Assembly: GCA_037074705.1 (NCBI GenBank)
Contig: CM073590.1
Coordinates: forward strand, 8,696,001 to 8,760,000
DNA from: Zhengitettix transpicula
Lineage: Eukaryota > Arthropoda > Insecta > Orthoptera > Tetrigidae
Reading direction: 5' to 3'
DNA: 64,000 nt
Positions 35,215 to 46,536 of this stretch are shown here, in pieces (the first letter of the stretch is position 1; each line of letters opens with the position of its first letter). The notes beneath the pieces were generated by a model. That model made no database searches, was not told the origin of the DNA, and saw only the letters and a list, made by a program, of their open reading frames with translations. The position numbers were made by a program, and so were the translations under genes.

Positions 35215-37250
35215 ATTATAGTTATTACTAGCTGGCTGTCTGGCGTTTCCCGGGTATTTATTTATATTACCCCGAAAATTAATTTAATTCTGCACTAATC
35301 ATTTTGTCAGCTTGTGATTTAACACATATCGAGAGCGGGAATTTTTTGAACGTTTACCTTTTCACGCCCATACGCTGCATTTGCCGACTAAACGTTATTG
35401 TCATCACTGCACCTTAATCGAATCAAGAATTAATAAATAAACACAGTTTCTTAAAAAAAAAATCTAAAAACGGGAATGAAGACAAGCAAAAATGCTCCCA
35501 GTACGTTGATAGTGTCTAAAATATTCTCGGCTCCCCTGTGGAGTGCAAAATACTCTCGACTTTAGGAGTTTCGAAAATACTGCCGGCACTTTTCGAGAGG
35601 CAAAAATAGTTCCTTTACTGTAAAAGAGTTAAAAATCACGTGACCCACACCAGTGTTTGTTCCTGGATCGTAAGTAACAAATTCAAAAAAATTGTTAGAA
35701 ATTACTTTTCAGATTGATCTTCTACTTTGACAATACGGTAAGTTAAGGAATTAGTACGTACATAGATATAAAATACAACAATTATGTGTATCATTTGAAA
35801 ATACACATATGAGAAACAGAAACATCACAGCAACACTCAAACGTGATAACACATATGAACGTATATACAAACACATTTAAAATATAAAATAAGAAATTAG
35901 AAAATTAGAAATGTATATAAAATGGTCAAGTTGAAAATGAAAAAATAAATAAATATAAGTCAAACGTAATACAATAGCAAGAAGGGCAAATCATAAATCG
36001 GTACATTATGTTAAAATCTTTATAAATACTCAAATCAAGGTTTAACATGTTATTTTATTTATTGCTCACGAGAAACACAACTATAAATCCAGAGTTTTCA
36101 TTCATTTTACCGTTCTATTTTCGTCTGTAGGAAACCTCGCTAATGAATGAGTGAACACTATGTGATTTATAAAATAATAGCAACAATATTGTGTCTGTCT
36201 GTGTGTCCACTAAACCATTCATCCGATTGCAATTAAATTTTGGTGACTTATGTTGGCCTTTAGAAGCGTTAGTCAACTCCCAAGGGGTGTAATTTAAAAA
36301 CACGCTAAAACGGCACTTTTTAGCGTAGAAAATTTAATTTTCGTAGTCGATGAACAGAGATTAGTGTCAAATCCAGTGTTATAGATGTCAATGAGTTTAA
36401 TTCTTACATTTACCATACTCGTTAAGATGTAGTTGAGCCGCTGGGAGTGGCGTTGGAAGGGAGCGATACAAATTTCCGTTAACAATCTTAAATCCATAAA
36501 CACATGTTACTTTCGATCAAGGAACAACACTGAAAGGTTAATACACGCGTACCGTCCTTAAGGGGTGGGGGTTGAGTGGTGGAATTTAAATATATTCGTA
36601 AAGGGCCATTTTTAGTGTTGTATGAAACGATTTCGGTGTCTCTGGATTTGTTAGTGTTATTCTAGAATTTTTAATTGTCTAATTTCCAAAAAGCACCCTT
36701 ATTGTACGGGTGGGGGTGGAAGGGTTTTACATAAATGCAATACAAAAAAGTCGGATATTAGCGTCGATTCCGGTGTTATAGGAGTCACTGTGCTTAATTC
36801 TCGCATTAACCAGGACGTGGTTGACAAAAGGATACCCGGAGTAGTTTTAACCCTCTTAAGTTACCGGGCAATTTTTTTTATTTTCTTAGGGTACCAGCTA
36901 CATTTTTGTCACTACTTAGATTGGTTGTATTTCTCTATTCCTTTAAGGTACCGGGAGTATTTTTAGACATTATTAAGATTGCAAGTATTTAGCTGTTTCA
37001 TTTCGTCGTGTTCTATTAGACATTTTAATTTTATGTACTAGGAGAATTCCCGAATACCGTTTACTGGTTTATTTTAAGTTAGATGTCCAAGGGTTAGGTG
37101 TGGGAGGGTAATGTAAATAGGCAAATAACCAAACACTGGCGCTATTGAAGCTGGTTAAATGACTGTTTACCAAAAGGTTAGAGTCGAATCAATTCGTATT
37201 CCGGGTTAATTTAAATAAATACCCGGGCAAAGCCTAGTAAACTATAAAAT
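35215..37250. mobile_element. 2-kb element with terminal inverted repeats, class unknown
   Basis: The left end has TTATAGTTATTACTAGCTGG and TTTCCCGGGTATTTATTTA. The right end, inverted, has TAAATAAATACCCGGGCAAAG, then CCTAGTAAACTATAA. The left-end sequence recurs alone at 57503-57600, confirming that it is a mobile terminus. Inside, a block with CCGGTGTTATAG, a TTAATTCT word and CATTAACC recurs about 400 bases apart (near 36363 and 36764), and ACCGGG-containing units recur near 36860-36960. No transposase is visible, so it is non-autonomous. An alternative is two separate insertions in opposite orientation. Confidence 0.55.
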
Positions 37251-37394
37251 ATTTTGTTAGTATTACGACGCCTTAGGTCTTGATAATGCCATTATTTTGT
37301 ATATCTTTGTTTAAACTCATATCTTCGTAATAGCATTCAAGTTAGATGATCAGTACAATCCTTTCACATTGATATCACGCCGTTTATAACTAAT
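37251..37394. other. Spacer
   Basis: AT-rich, no feature seen. Confidence 0.4.
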
Positions 37395-37470
37395 TTTGAA
37401 ATATTCAAAACATAATATTTAACAGTCACAACGTTTCATCCCTGAATGGGATCTCGTAAGGTGTACAATT
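37395..37470 (-). mobile_element. PLE-like single terminus with hammerhead-like hairpin
   Basis: Read on the minus strand: CTTACGAG (37460-37453), a perfect 5-bp hairpin ATCCC-ATTCA-GGGAT (37452-37438), then GAAACGTTGTGAC. The flanking words ACCTTACGA and GAAACGTTGTG place it with the PLE termini elsewhere in the window. The usual CTGANGA appears here as CTTACGA, one base off. No opposite arm is seen. Confidence 0.5.
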
Positions 37471-38249
37471 ACAGTTTCAATTCAGTTACTTAAATAAATT
37501 AAAGAAACATAGTCTTACATACGTGTTAATTTTTAATACAATTATGTGTATCTGTTATTTACTTACAATTTTTTACAAGCAAATTTAGATTAACAAATTT
37601 CTAATATGCGGTTTGCACACACGATGTGGCTGCAATAACTGTTATTGACACATCTGTTAAGAGTTTTATTGAATTTTAAGATAATATTGGAAAGAAAAAA
37701 ATTAGATAATACAAGATAATAAAGAATCAAATTTTGTTTAAAATATATGTGTCATTTCTTACATTAATAACCGGAACATTGGATAAATACGCAACACCCC
37801 GTTCATCAATCTTGCATAATACTTAAAAATCTTGAACTAAAATCTTGACATTGTGCCAATAGAAATTATGGTTTTTAAGTAAATATGTTTGGACACAACT
37901 GAATAATTTTGAACCTTAAACTTCAAATTATTAGTACGAGGTAATTACTTCAACTTTTACACCTGCTGCATCCTTACATCCTAGGAAAGCACTTCATTCT
38001 GTTCATCAGGAAATATTTAGACAAAATGTAAGAAAATACGTGCAAAAATGTAGTTATTAACTGTAACTACACGTATATAAATAAATTCATTTAGACTGCC
38101 AAACGAAAGACTTTCAAGTAACAAACGGCTACAAAAAAAAACGTTTAGTTCCCGCCCGTGTAAACTTCCCACAAGTTCTGTGAAATATGATATCTGTTGA
38201 CATTTTGCAAATGAGAATCAATTATTCAACTTTTAAAATGCGAAACAAA
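37471..38249. other. AT-rich DNA, nothing recognised
   Basis: No supported feature. Confidence 0.5.
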
Positions 38250-38540
38250 GTTGGGCAGTGGTTTGGATAAGGTCTGTCTGGCCGCGGCAGTGTTGCCACT
38301 GGTATCAGAGAGAAGTTGGCGTATCGCTCACCCATCTCGCCATTGTTCAGCTTAATTGATTTCCCTTTGTGCCTCCCAGGCAAGGACTTGAATTCGTTCT
38401 AAGTCTCTATTGTATCTGGGCGGGACGGACTGGACGGATCCGACTGGGTCACGTGATGATCGTGTCCAGCGATAAAGTTTGTTATCAAATACGGGCCTTC
38501 GAAATTGGAAAATTGGTCTCGTTGCTTTTAATCAATCATG
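38250..38540. other. Balanced island, unassigned
   Basis: CpG-containing sequence (CTGGCCGCGGCAG, GGGCGGGACGGACTGGACGG). A pyrimidine tract ending TGCCTCCCAG near 38381 resembles a splice acceptor, and a 73-codon frame (38369-38590) runs through it. Without homology this is only a possible exon. Confidence 0.3.
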
Positions 38541-39219
38541 AGTTTGAAAAGTTACTACTAGCCAATTGTTTTCAACAATATAACAGATAATCACAAGTAT
38601 TGTAGAAATAATCAACTATTACAATGAATAGTTTCAGCGAAATTCTCTGCGAGGTTCTAATAAGATGTAACTGACCTGCATCTATTCATTAGCAACTTTT
38701 CTTATTTATAAGCAATTGTAGTAGGTTAGAATACATAAAAGTTACGAAAAATATTAACGGATATTATAGTTACGTTAAATTCAAACTCTCTCAAATTAGG
38801 GTGTTTAGAGGAAAATTAGATACCAAATTGGCAAACTCTTTTCAAATTGATATCAACTTTATTTAGAATATTATTCGACATTCTTTATGAACATACTGTA
38901 AAAATGTTGAATCTTGAAGTGCACATACGAAAGAAACAATTATTCGGAATATATTACATGTGTATGCGAATATGAAAATGATAAAGAAAGGAATTATATT
39001 AGCAGCCTATCCTCGAACTTCCTTTTGCTAAAAGAATAGTTCTGCATTAGAAAGTTTATAATAGACCAAAATGGTCCGGAGAAAATTCGAACAAGTAGAC
39101 TCAAAGTGTAAAGACTGTTATTAATTAAATATAAATCAGACGTAGTTTGATGGAGCAGAGAACTGTAATATTGCGTACTTGCTGAAACTCAGAAGTAGAA
39201 ATAATATGGATGTAAATGA
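38541..39219. other. AT-rich DNA, nothing recognised
   Basis: No supported feature. Confidence 0.5.
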
Positions 39220-39640
39220 ATTTTAGTTCTAGGTAAGTCAGGGAAATGAACAGGCTGAGGAGGACCAGGTCGGAGGAAAATACAGCGCCGTATCTTCTTC
39301 AGTGTAGAAAGGAAGACTTTGTAACGCGTGTATTTTGGTTTAGTTTTGCTTTGTCTCGGAAGTATTGTTTGCTGTAGTTTGGAGAATTCGAAATCGTGCA
39401 TTGGCGGACGGATGCCGGGAGTTGTTTTCTGTGAAATGTTGGACGAGGTGTGCGTGAGGGTGGAGGAGATAAATATTTCCATCAAAGTAATTTTCGTGTC
39501 CTGTCTCGATTGTTGGCCTCAACATGACAATTGTTGGCCATTGTTGACTACGGAACTGCAGCTGCGTGTTATAACTCTTGTAAGAATGGAAGAATCAGTG
39601 AAACTGACATTTCGACCAAGTTTTCTAATAATGTAACGAT
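39220..39640. other. Balanced island with possible secreted-protein frame
   Basis: A 102-codon frame (39328-39636, plus) starts MYFGLVLLCLGSIVCC, which looks like a signal peptide, and continues with further Cys residues. A 98-codon frame lies antisense over the same DNA. No family was recognised, and a chance frame is at least as likely as a real small secreted protein. Confidence 0.25.
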
Positions 39641-40701
39641 AATAGCAACGATTATGTTTGAATAGTAAAATCCTCACCGTCGTGAGTCAAATGGAAATTT
39701 CAACTCATTAAATTTCTGTATTTTTATGAGTATTATTTCAATGAAATACATATTTATAATAAAAACAAATTTTTATGTGTTAATTAAGTTATTTTTACAA
39801 AACTAATTGAGACAGAAAATTAATTGCGTTCACTCTCGTTCATTTCAGTCCTATAACTTTCACGGGGGTACCTCATTAAAGTAATAATGAGTTTGCGTCA
39901 GTTATGAAAGAAAAAAAGAAAGCGATATACAATTTATTTACGTTTTTATATTGCTTGTAACTAATTAACAGGTAGCATTAAAGTACGGATCAAAATTTGT
40001 AAAAATTATTAAATTTAAGCATATGAAATGTAAAATACTGAATACCGACCGTTTATTAAAACAAACTTTACATTCAATAGTTATTTTTGTAGGTTGTATA
40101 ACATTGATTATATTAAATATGTGTATTAATAACGCCCAAACACAAGAGGAATTTACTTATTTTGGTAGATGTATTGGAAATCACGACAAAACGTAATCTA
40201 AAATTTCTCATTTTCCAACGGTCGACGAAGAAAATTCTTATTTTACGAAATCAATAAAAGACTAATACCTCGTCGTAATGAACGCGTAATGCTCATTACT
40301 GGCCTTTGAGAGATCCGTATGGTAATACTAGATGTAAGAAGTTAGGATTATTTTAATATCAATATCAATTTCCTTCAAAGTCTTCATCTTTTTCGGGTCT
40401 TTGTTCTACCTTAATTAAAGATTCTGGATAGTTTGAACAAAATCCTAGCATTGTTTGGCATCAGAAATATTACAGGTATATTCGTTAATTTGATTGTAGG
40501 CCTACTCTTGCAAAACCTGCTAATACGGGGAAAAGACCTTGGAGGATCTAATAAAGAATATGTTTTGATGAATTGAATAAACACGGTTGAAGTGACTATA
40601 TGCATATAAAAGTAAGAGGTTCCAGTAAAAGGTTTATGTATACGCGAAGTAAGTCACTTCCAGTTAAAAGCGTTCTTTAAGACTTTAAAATATACAGTGT
40701 G
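39641..40701. other. AT-rich DNA, nothing recognised
   Basis: No supported feature. Confidence 0.5.
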
Positions 40702-40850
40702 TATTTAATAATAATATCCAATAGCTAAATACAAAGTAGTGGTGATATAAATACCACACAACTCTTCTTGAAACTTTGTTCCTTTATTCAGATGTTAAAA
40801 ATACACAATAACCAAGAGCTACACAACCGCACACTAAAGGTTGACAATTC
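40702..40850 (-). mobile_element. PLE 3' terminus, family 1, left end of composite locus
   Basis: ATAAATACCACACAACTCTTC, TTTGTTCCTTTATTCAG and the downstream AAGGTTGACAATTCC match the minus-strand arm of the family 1 hairpins, with moderate decay. It faces away from the partner terminus at 43840-43975. Confidence 0.65.
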
Positions 40851-41511
40851 CAAATCTCATAGCTCATTACGAGCCATTAAGATATGTATATGGCAGACGT
40901 GTAAGACGTGTTAGGATTACATAAAAAATATACTCTACAACCAATTTATCTCATTTAATTTTGAGTTCCTGAAATTCTTGTAAAACACTTTCAGATTCGT
41001 TCAGATATATTTTACAGTTTATTTTGTAATGAACCGAAATTATTGGCCGTGTTAAAACAAAAATTTCTGTTGTTACGCAGAACGCAAAAGCGCCAGAATG
41101 TTCTAGATCCCGCAGCCACATGGAACACACAAATAGACGAAACATTTTGCAGATCATGTGTAGGACACATACCTGAGTGTATTTCACGTGAGAGTTTCAA
41201 ATCTTTGGTGTATTTTTTAAAATATCCTGTTCTTTCTATGTTGCCCCGCCAATCTGGTCATCTTGTGGACATCCTGTTTGATGATTCTGGACGTTGTAGT
41301 AAAGGAGCCAAGCCACCGAACTGTCGGGATAATTACAGACTTCGATAATTTTTAATTATTTTGGGAAATTGCGTTTTTTTACACATTACTATCAGATGTA
41401 GTGTTCTCTTAGGCAGTTCAATGTATATTTTCTTACGTAGATTTCAAAGTTCTGTTTATTGGAGACCCAGAATAAACCCTGAAAAAATCTCATGTTCTAT
41501 ACTATGCACTA
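40851..41511. other. Unassigned segment within the PLE composite
   Basis: Lies between the outward-facing terminus and the antisense PLE coding fragment. A 101-codon frame (41043-41348, plus) and a 78-codon frame (40951-41187, minus) are open. Neither aligns by eye to PLE proteins, so an unrelated insertion may have replaced the expected endonuclease region. Confidence 0.35.
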
Positions 41512-41660
41512 CAAGATTGTATACCGTAGCTCTCGTTTGGTTTGGAGGATGATCAGAAAGATAATTGAGAACACGTCCAGAGTATGTAGGTTTCCTGAAC
41601 CAATTGGTGAGAATGGAAGTTTTGAAGTATTTGTATCATTTGTGTAATGACCTGATCATT
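41512..41660 (-). pseudogene. Antisense PLE reverse transcriptase fragment
   Basis: The minus strand is nearly identical to 42970-43085 of the plus-strand copy (CACCAATTGGTTCAGG, AAACCTACATACTCTGGAC, GGTATACAATCTTGTAG). It encodes the NWFRKPTYSG block of the reverse transcriptase thumb region. Similarity to the partner stops at 41512 on one side. Confidence 0.8.
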
Positions 41661-41979
41661 TCAAGCATATGTATTGTATAATGTTTTGTTGTAAATTCCA
41701 TAATAAAGGTAGTTTGTGTATTAATCTTCATATTTATGCCTAACTGGATATATCAGATGGACTATAATTTGGAATAAATAAATACATTAAAATTATGAAG
41801 AAACATACATTTTGACGTTATAATATATAACGTTTATAGTGTTATTTACTGGGTATTAGAGTTTTTAGAACAAAAAAATTAAAATAGTTGTTCAAGAATT
41901 AGATCATATAAATATATTTATTGAAACTGTTATTAATTTTTATGAGACAACGACGAATTTCTGGGTGAGGATTATTAAT
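41661..41979. other. AT-rich spacer
   Basis: No supported feature. Confidence 0.4.
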
Positions 41980-42241
41980 TTTCGGATTTACAATGTGATG
42001 AAATATTTATTATAGACATCGTTTCCATAGATTCATCTACCATCGTCGTCAGGTGAACTGCGCTTATTGGAGTTTCAGTAAATAATTATTTATTGTTACT
42101 GATAACGTATACAGTTTCTAATTAAAATCTGTAACAGCAAATAATAGTTAACTGCAACAACCGTAATTCACCTGACGATGATGGCGTATTATGTCATAGA
42201 AACTTTGTGTGTTAATAAGTATATTTCCCGGTTGAAAACCA
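41980..42241. mobile_element. PLE-like terminal hairpin, fifth family
   Basis: The left arm (41980-42062, minus) and right arm (42168-42241, plus) are inverted copies. Both carry CACCTGACGA next to an ATGATGG or CGATGG word and, further out, GGAAACGATG (left) or AGAAACTTTGTG (right). In the right arm ATG and CAT can pair between CTGACGA and GAAAC. It lies inside the larger family 1 composite, so it is probably nested. Confidence 0.55.
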
Positions 42242-42867
42242 AAGATTGTTTTATTCTTTAATTTAGTAGACTGATAAATGTCATGAGGAATTATACTATT
42301 ATCCCTATTATTTTAACACTATGTGTCACCCTTAAAATATTAGGTGGTGAAAATTGTTACGTTTACTTTCTCTAATGTCAAAATACCAGTCATTTCACAG
42401 ATGAATTTGTATTACTCTTGCAATCTGTTACTGAACCCAATCATCTAGTGTCAGTTAAGTGTTAAAAGGCGTTTCTTCTTCCACTTTATTTGTGCCGTTA
42501 CATTATTGTGATGTATTGGTCAGCCTCATTTCAATGCATCACGAAGTTCCTGAGCTCGAATTTCGATCCATAGCTTGATGTGTCTTTCCCATGTTCATAG
42601 AAATTTTTATTTAGAGTAAGTTCAGAAGACCCAGATGGGACGAAAGACAACCGGAACCCTTAATAGTGAAAATGTATGGTGAAATGAACGGATTTTCCAA
42701 AATTCTAAAGGTAATTGTGATGGCTTCTATTAAACCAGTCTCAAGATTAAATGACAAATCTTTCGCGAAATTACACAACATAAAGTTGACGATTGTGAAG
42801 TGAGAAACCCGGCAACGAGCTTTCAAATGTTGCACAAAGAAATTATAAATTTTAACTTTAAATTTTA
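42242..42867. other. Unassigned segment within the PLE composite
   Basis: A 91-codon minus frame (42611-42886) is open but unrecognised. The reverse transcriptase palm expected upstream of 42868 could not be found here. Confidence 0.35.
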
Positions 42868-43740
42868 TGAATAAGAAAGATAGCAAATTAAATAATTATC
42901 CCAACTTTCAATTGACCTATGAACTTGAATTTAACCATTCTCTTAATTTCCTTGATGTCACTGTATTCATTCACAATACTTCCATTCTCACCAATTGGTT
43001 CAGGAAACCTACATACTCTGGACCTGTTCTAAATTATCTTTCTGAACAATCCTGAAAACCAGAAGAGAGCTATGGTATACAATCTTGTAGACAGAGCTAT
43101 ATTACTTTCTAACTCCAAGTTCTGTCAACAGAACTTAAGTATTGTCCGAAACATTTTAATCTCCAATGACTACACTTACATTTTATTATTAAACACATAA
43201 ATAACAGATTGAACAAAATTCAATATCCTACTGTCACTCGTCCCCAAACACCGCAAGACAATTTTTTTTTCTCGTACTCCCTTATTACAAATTTCTACAA
43301 TCAAATTTATCCAAATATTCAAAGAATATCAAATATTCATAATTTACAAATCCACTAATACTCTTTCCTACTTGATTAAAAACAACAAGGACCCACTTGA
43401 CACCTACAGCAAACATTGTGATATTTACAAAATCTTTTGCTCTAATTGTAATTCTTGCTACATAGGGCAAACAAAACGTTCTCTTAATACATGAACCAAG
43501 TAAAATATGTCTAATATCAAACTTTCCATTGACAAACAATCTGTAGTCTCCAAACATATCATCAATTCTAAACGTACATTTGATTGGCAAAATGCTAAGA
43601 TTTTAAACACTGACACCAGGTACAATTCCAGACTCACTTCAGAGATGCTTCACATTAAATCAAACATCACCGCAATAAATTTACAAGCAGACAATATGAA
43701 ACTCAATAATTGCTATGATCCCTTATTATTACGGTAAACC
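42868..43740 (+). pseudogene. Penelope-like element RT thumb + GIY-YIG endonuclease fossil
   Basis: The C-terminal third of a PLE polyprotein, broken by stops. LNFLDVTVFIHN and NWFRKPTYSGPVLNYLS (42930-43050) match the conserved block after the RT active site. LVDRAILLSNSKF and NLSIVRNILISNDY follow at 43085-43180. The endonuclease segment IYKIFCSNCNSCYIGQTKR (about 43424-43480) carries the YIG half and a Cys-rich insertion. MSNIKLSIDKQS through FDWQNAKIL to RLTSEMLHIKSN (43507-43680) is the usual PLE C-terminus. The RT palm with its Asp-Asp motif is missing upstream. In PLEs this protein copies element RNA and nicks the target. Confidence 0.92.
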
Positions 43741-43839
43741 TTCTGCTTTCCCATTGTCGTTGCTTCATTATTGTTACGTTAAACCTTCCGTTCTCCCATT
43801 GAGTTTTCGTCGCTTTTGAGTGTTGTCAACTGAAAAGCT

Positions 43840-43975
43840 CTAGGATGTTCTTCGAACCTGACGAAAGGAAAAAGGATCCCAGAAACCTTTTGTGGGATTT
43901 GTATTACCCTTTTTTGTCGGAATGGGTTATTTTTCTTATTCATTATTTTCAATGAGACGTAAATTTTTCATTTTA
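43840..43975 (+). mobile_element. PLE 3' terminus, family 1, right end of composite locus
   Basis: About 100 bases after the last PLE codons come TTGTCAACTGAAAAGCTC, CCTGACGAAAGGAAAAAGG, CCCAGAAACC, ATTACCCTTTTTTGTCGG, CTTATTCATTATTTTCAATG and AGACGTAAA. This ties the repeated hairpin termini of the window to a PLE coding region. Confidence 0.85.
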
Positions 43976-44139
43976 AATTTTATGTTTTTTCTTTTAAAAT
44001 TAAAATATTGCGGTGCATCAGGAACAAATATTCGTATATAAAATTATCCTCGAATTTCCTTAATGTTAAGCTTCTCTTTACCGCTAAGTAGAATATCGAT
44101 CGCTGTGAAAAGAGCAACGTTGAAATTAGTTTAATGGAT

Positions 44140-44410
44140 ATTCTGTTCCTTCTGCTCCAGATGCTGCGCATTCATGTGTTTTCGTCTCGGCCGGAGGTGG
44201 ATTGTTAGTTACCTCGTATCGCGTTGGCAAAGGGGGAGGTGGCAAACGAGGAGAAGCTCTCAGATGAGGCCGCAGCGGTAATTGGCATCCGCACAAATCC
44301 AATTTGCGCGTACCATGTCTTTGCGACCCTGGTGTTGATTTAAAGACGGGTCTCAGCGAGGACGCCGAGGAAATCATAACGCCGTACCTGGAACTCGCTT
44401 CCGCTCCAAA
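44140..44410. other. GC-containing island, unassigned
   Basis: CpG-rich sequence (GTCTCGGCCGGAGG, GAGGCCGCAGCGG, GAGGACGCCGAGG). An 83-codon minus frame (44126-44377) is Pro/Arg-rich as expected of composition. Boundaries to AT-rich flanks are sharp. Possible exon or regulatory DNA of a host gene. Confidence 0.35.
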
Positions 44411-45501
44411 CGAACACGTTACACTGAAAATGCTTAAAATAAATTCAATTCGTGAAACAATTTAATTTTTTTTTACTATTCTAAAATAAAAATACGCATC
44501 ATATCTAGTGAAACTGTTGTGGTATAATTGCTTTGACCTTATATGTATATATATGTTGGTTTTTTTTTACGAAAAATGGCTTACACCGCGCATTTTATTC
44601 GGCAGTGAAGAAGGTGAACTTCTATGTAATTTTTCCTGCGTGTCTTTCACTAACGGCAGACGGTTAGAAATTTTATTAATTAAGTATTATGCCGTCTGAC
44701 GAACGTGACTCAACAGCCCAAAAAAGCTTTGGTCACGAAATAAAAATTCATCGGCCATGAAAATCATCAATCATTTCAACTGTAAAAATATAATTCATAT
44801 AAAAGTAACGATCGCATGATTTGAAAAGAAAACATGTAAGAATGTTACGCAAGATTTCTTCTGAGCGAGTGACGTCCCCCCCCCCCCCAGCATAATTCAA
44901 TTAATATCTAGCGAATCGAAATTTTGAGAAGTGAAGAGAAAATTTTCAAATTTTTGTTTTTTGGTTTTATAAGCTAACTAATAAACCTACATCCAAATTT
45001 TTATTAAATTCCGTTTATCGGGTCTTCAGACGCAGTGCTATTTTTGAAGATTTTGGTCGTAATATTAAGTAACTTTACTTCGCATCGATGTCACTCACAT
45101 TTCACTGTTAAGTTATTAAGATGATATGTATTTAATTTTCTAGATGCCACGCATAATTTTTATAAAAATGAGTTTTCCACATACAAATATAGTTATTCAC
45201 AGTATATAAGCAAACTTTTTATGTTACGGTGAGCCGTATACAGTTAGTATCTGGGAGAGGTCGCTGACATCGCGATCGCAACGCTGGATAGCTATAAAGT
45301 GCGTTCGCATATAAATTTGAGTGTGGGGTTTATATAACAGACTTTAAAACTTCTATAAAAGAATATTCTAAAAATTGCCTTAGTGAAAGAAAGTTGGAAT
45401 TATAAAATGATGAATTTCGTCCTATTTTCCTTAAATCGTAAATATGTAGAAATATATTCTAACAATCAACAAGTAGGCTTCATATAATTTTTTCCCCACA
45501 T
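44411..45501. other. AT-rich DNA with poly-C run
   Basis: Nothing recognised except a run of 13 C at 44876-44888. Confidence 0.5.
44876..44888. repeat. Poly-C homopolymer
   Basis: Thirteen consecutive C residues. Length may be imprecise in the assembly. Confidence 0.9.
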
Positions 45502-46536
45502 TGTGGTAGCCATTAATGTAATGATCAAAATGAATAGGTTAACTAATTGAATGATTAATCAAAATTTAACAAACAAAATTATTTATTATCAATTTGTTGC
45601 TTCTAAAATTTACAAACAATTACAGTAAAATGAAAATCTCTCAGGGTCTTCACTGGGTTTGATGATTAACCGAGAAAATGATTTAATGATCTGATTAACA
45701 ATGCAGTTTAAAATTTACTTCAAAACAATATGCTGATAAATGAAAGAAAGCTAAAAGAAAAGCGAACGAAATCTGACTTTATCCTTTTAGTAAGCGTTTA
45801 CAGATTTTATTAAAGTTTCGGTTACTTACGTATTGTTCGGCTGGTACCAGCATTCTTTTGTAGCTTCAAAAGTACACTATATTGCAAAATTTTTACACAG
45901 ATTCTAAAATTTTCCTCACAGATTCTGCACTTATGATGTCGAAATGCAATTACTAGGCTCCCAGGAATTCGGATGTTCCTCCTAATTGGTCAGCTATCTG
46001 ATGTCGTTTTCCCTCAGCGCGAAATTGTTCAAGTTCTTTATAATGAAGCAAACCTTAGCTTCACCGTTGGCTAATTGTTAGCACCACTACTCGGTCCAAC
46101 TAACCGCTCGCTTACAGGAATCTTATGAGTTGTAGACTTTTTAGTCTTTTACCGATTTATTTATCGGTTTGGATTGAAAACTTCTAAGCAGCTCAGTAAA
46201 GATTTGTTTTTAAAATCCTTTCGTGGCTGACCGTAGACTTAGACTAACTTTTACAATGTCTCTCCTCTCGTGGCTGATCGTAGACTTAGACTAACTTTTA
46301 CAATGTCTCTCCTCTCGTGGCTGATCGTAGACGTCGACTTTTCTCTTTCGCTCCTCGCCGTAGACTGCTAACTGACTATACTTTTGCGCGCGTAATCGCC
46401 ATTCCGACTCCTCAATAATAGGAACAGAGCCCGCCGCTTATTGTTGCTTTGCTCGCTTTCATCGCTATAATTCAAATTGTTCGCTAACAATTTAAATTAT
46501 TTACAACAATTAATGGGTTAATTAATTGGCATTACA
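45502..46536 (-). mobile_element. LTR-like element, copy G
   Basis: On the minus strand it starts TGTAATGCCAATTAATTAA (46536), continues ATTAATTGTTGTAAATAA and AAATTGTTAGCG, closely following the start of copy C, and ends GGCTACCACA (45502). The motif CCCAGTGAAGACCCTGAGAG lies near 45639-45658 on the same strand. Length is 1035 bp. Unlike its relatives it is not flanked by (TA)n. It contains a 47-bp tandem repeat (46221-46338). No coding frame, so a solo LTR is the best reading. Confidence 0.6.
46221..46338. repeat. 47-bp tandem repeat, 2.5 copies
   Basis: Units start at 46221, 46268 and 46315 with TCGTGGCTGA and continue CGTAGACTTAGACTAAC and AATGTCTCTCC. The first two units differ at one visible position (ACC versus ATC); the third is partial. 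It lies within LTR-like copy G, where such duplications often occur in U3. Confidence 0.9.

Noticed and set aside
39328..39636. 102-codon frame with a signal-peptide-like start
   Set aside because: A hydrophobic start of this kind arises easily by chance, and an antisense frame of similar length covers the same DNA. Mentioned only as a possibility.
43285..43590. 101-codon minus-strand frame
   Set aside because: It is the shadow of the PLE endonuclease region read on the plus strand.
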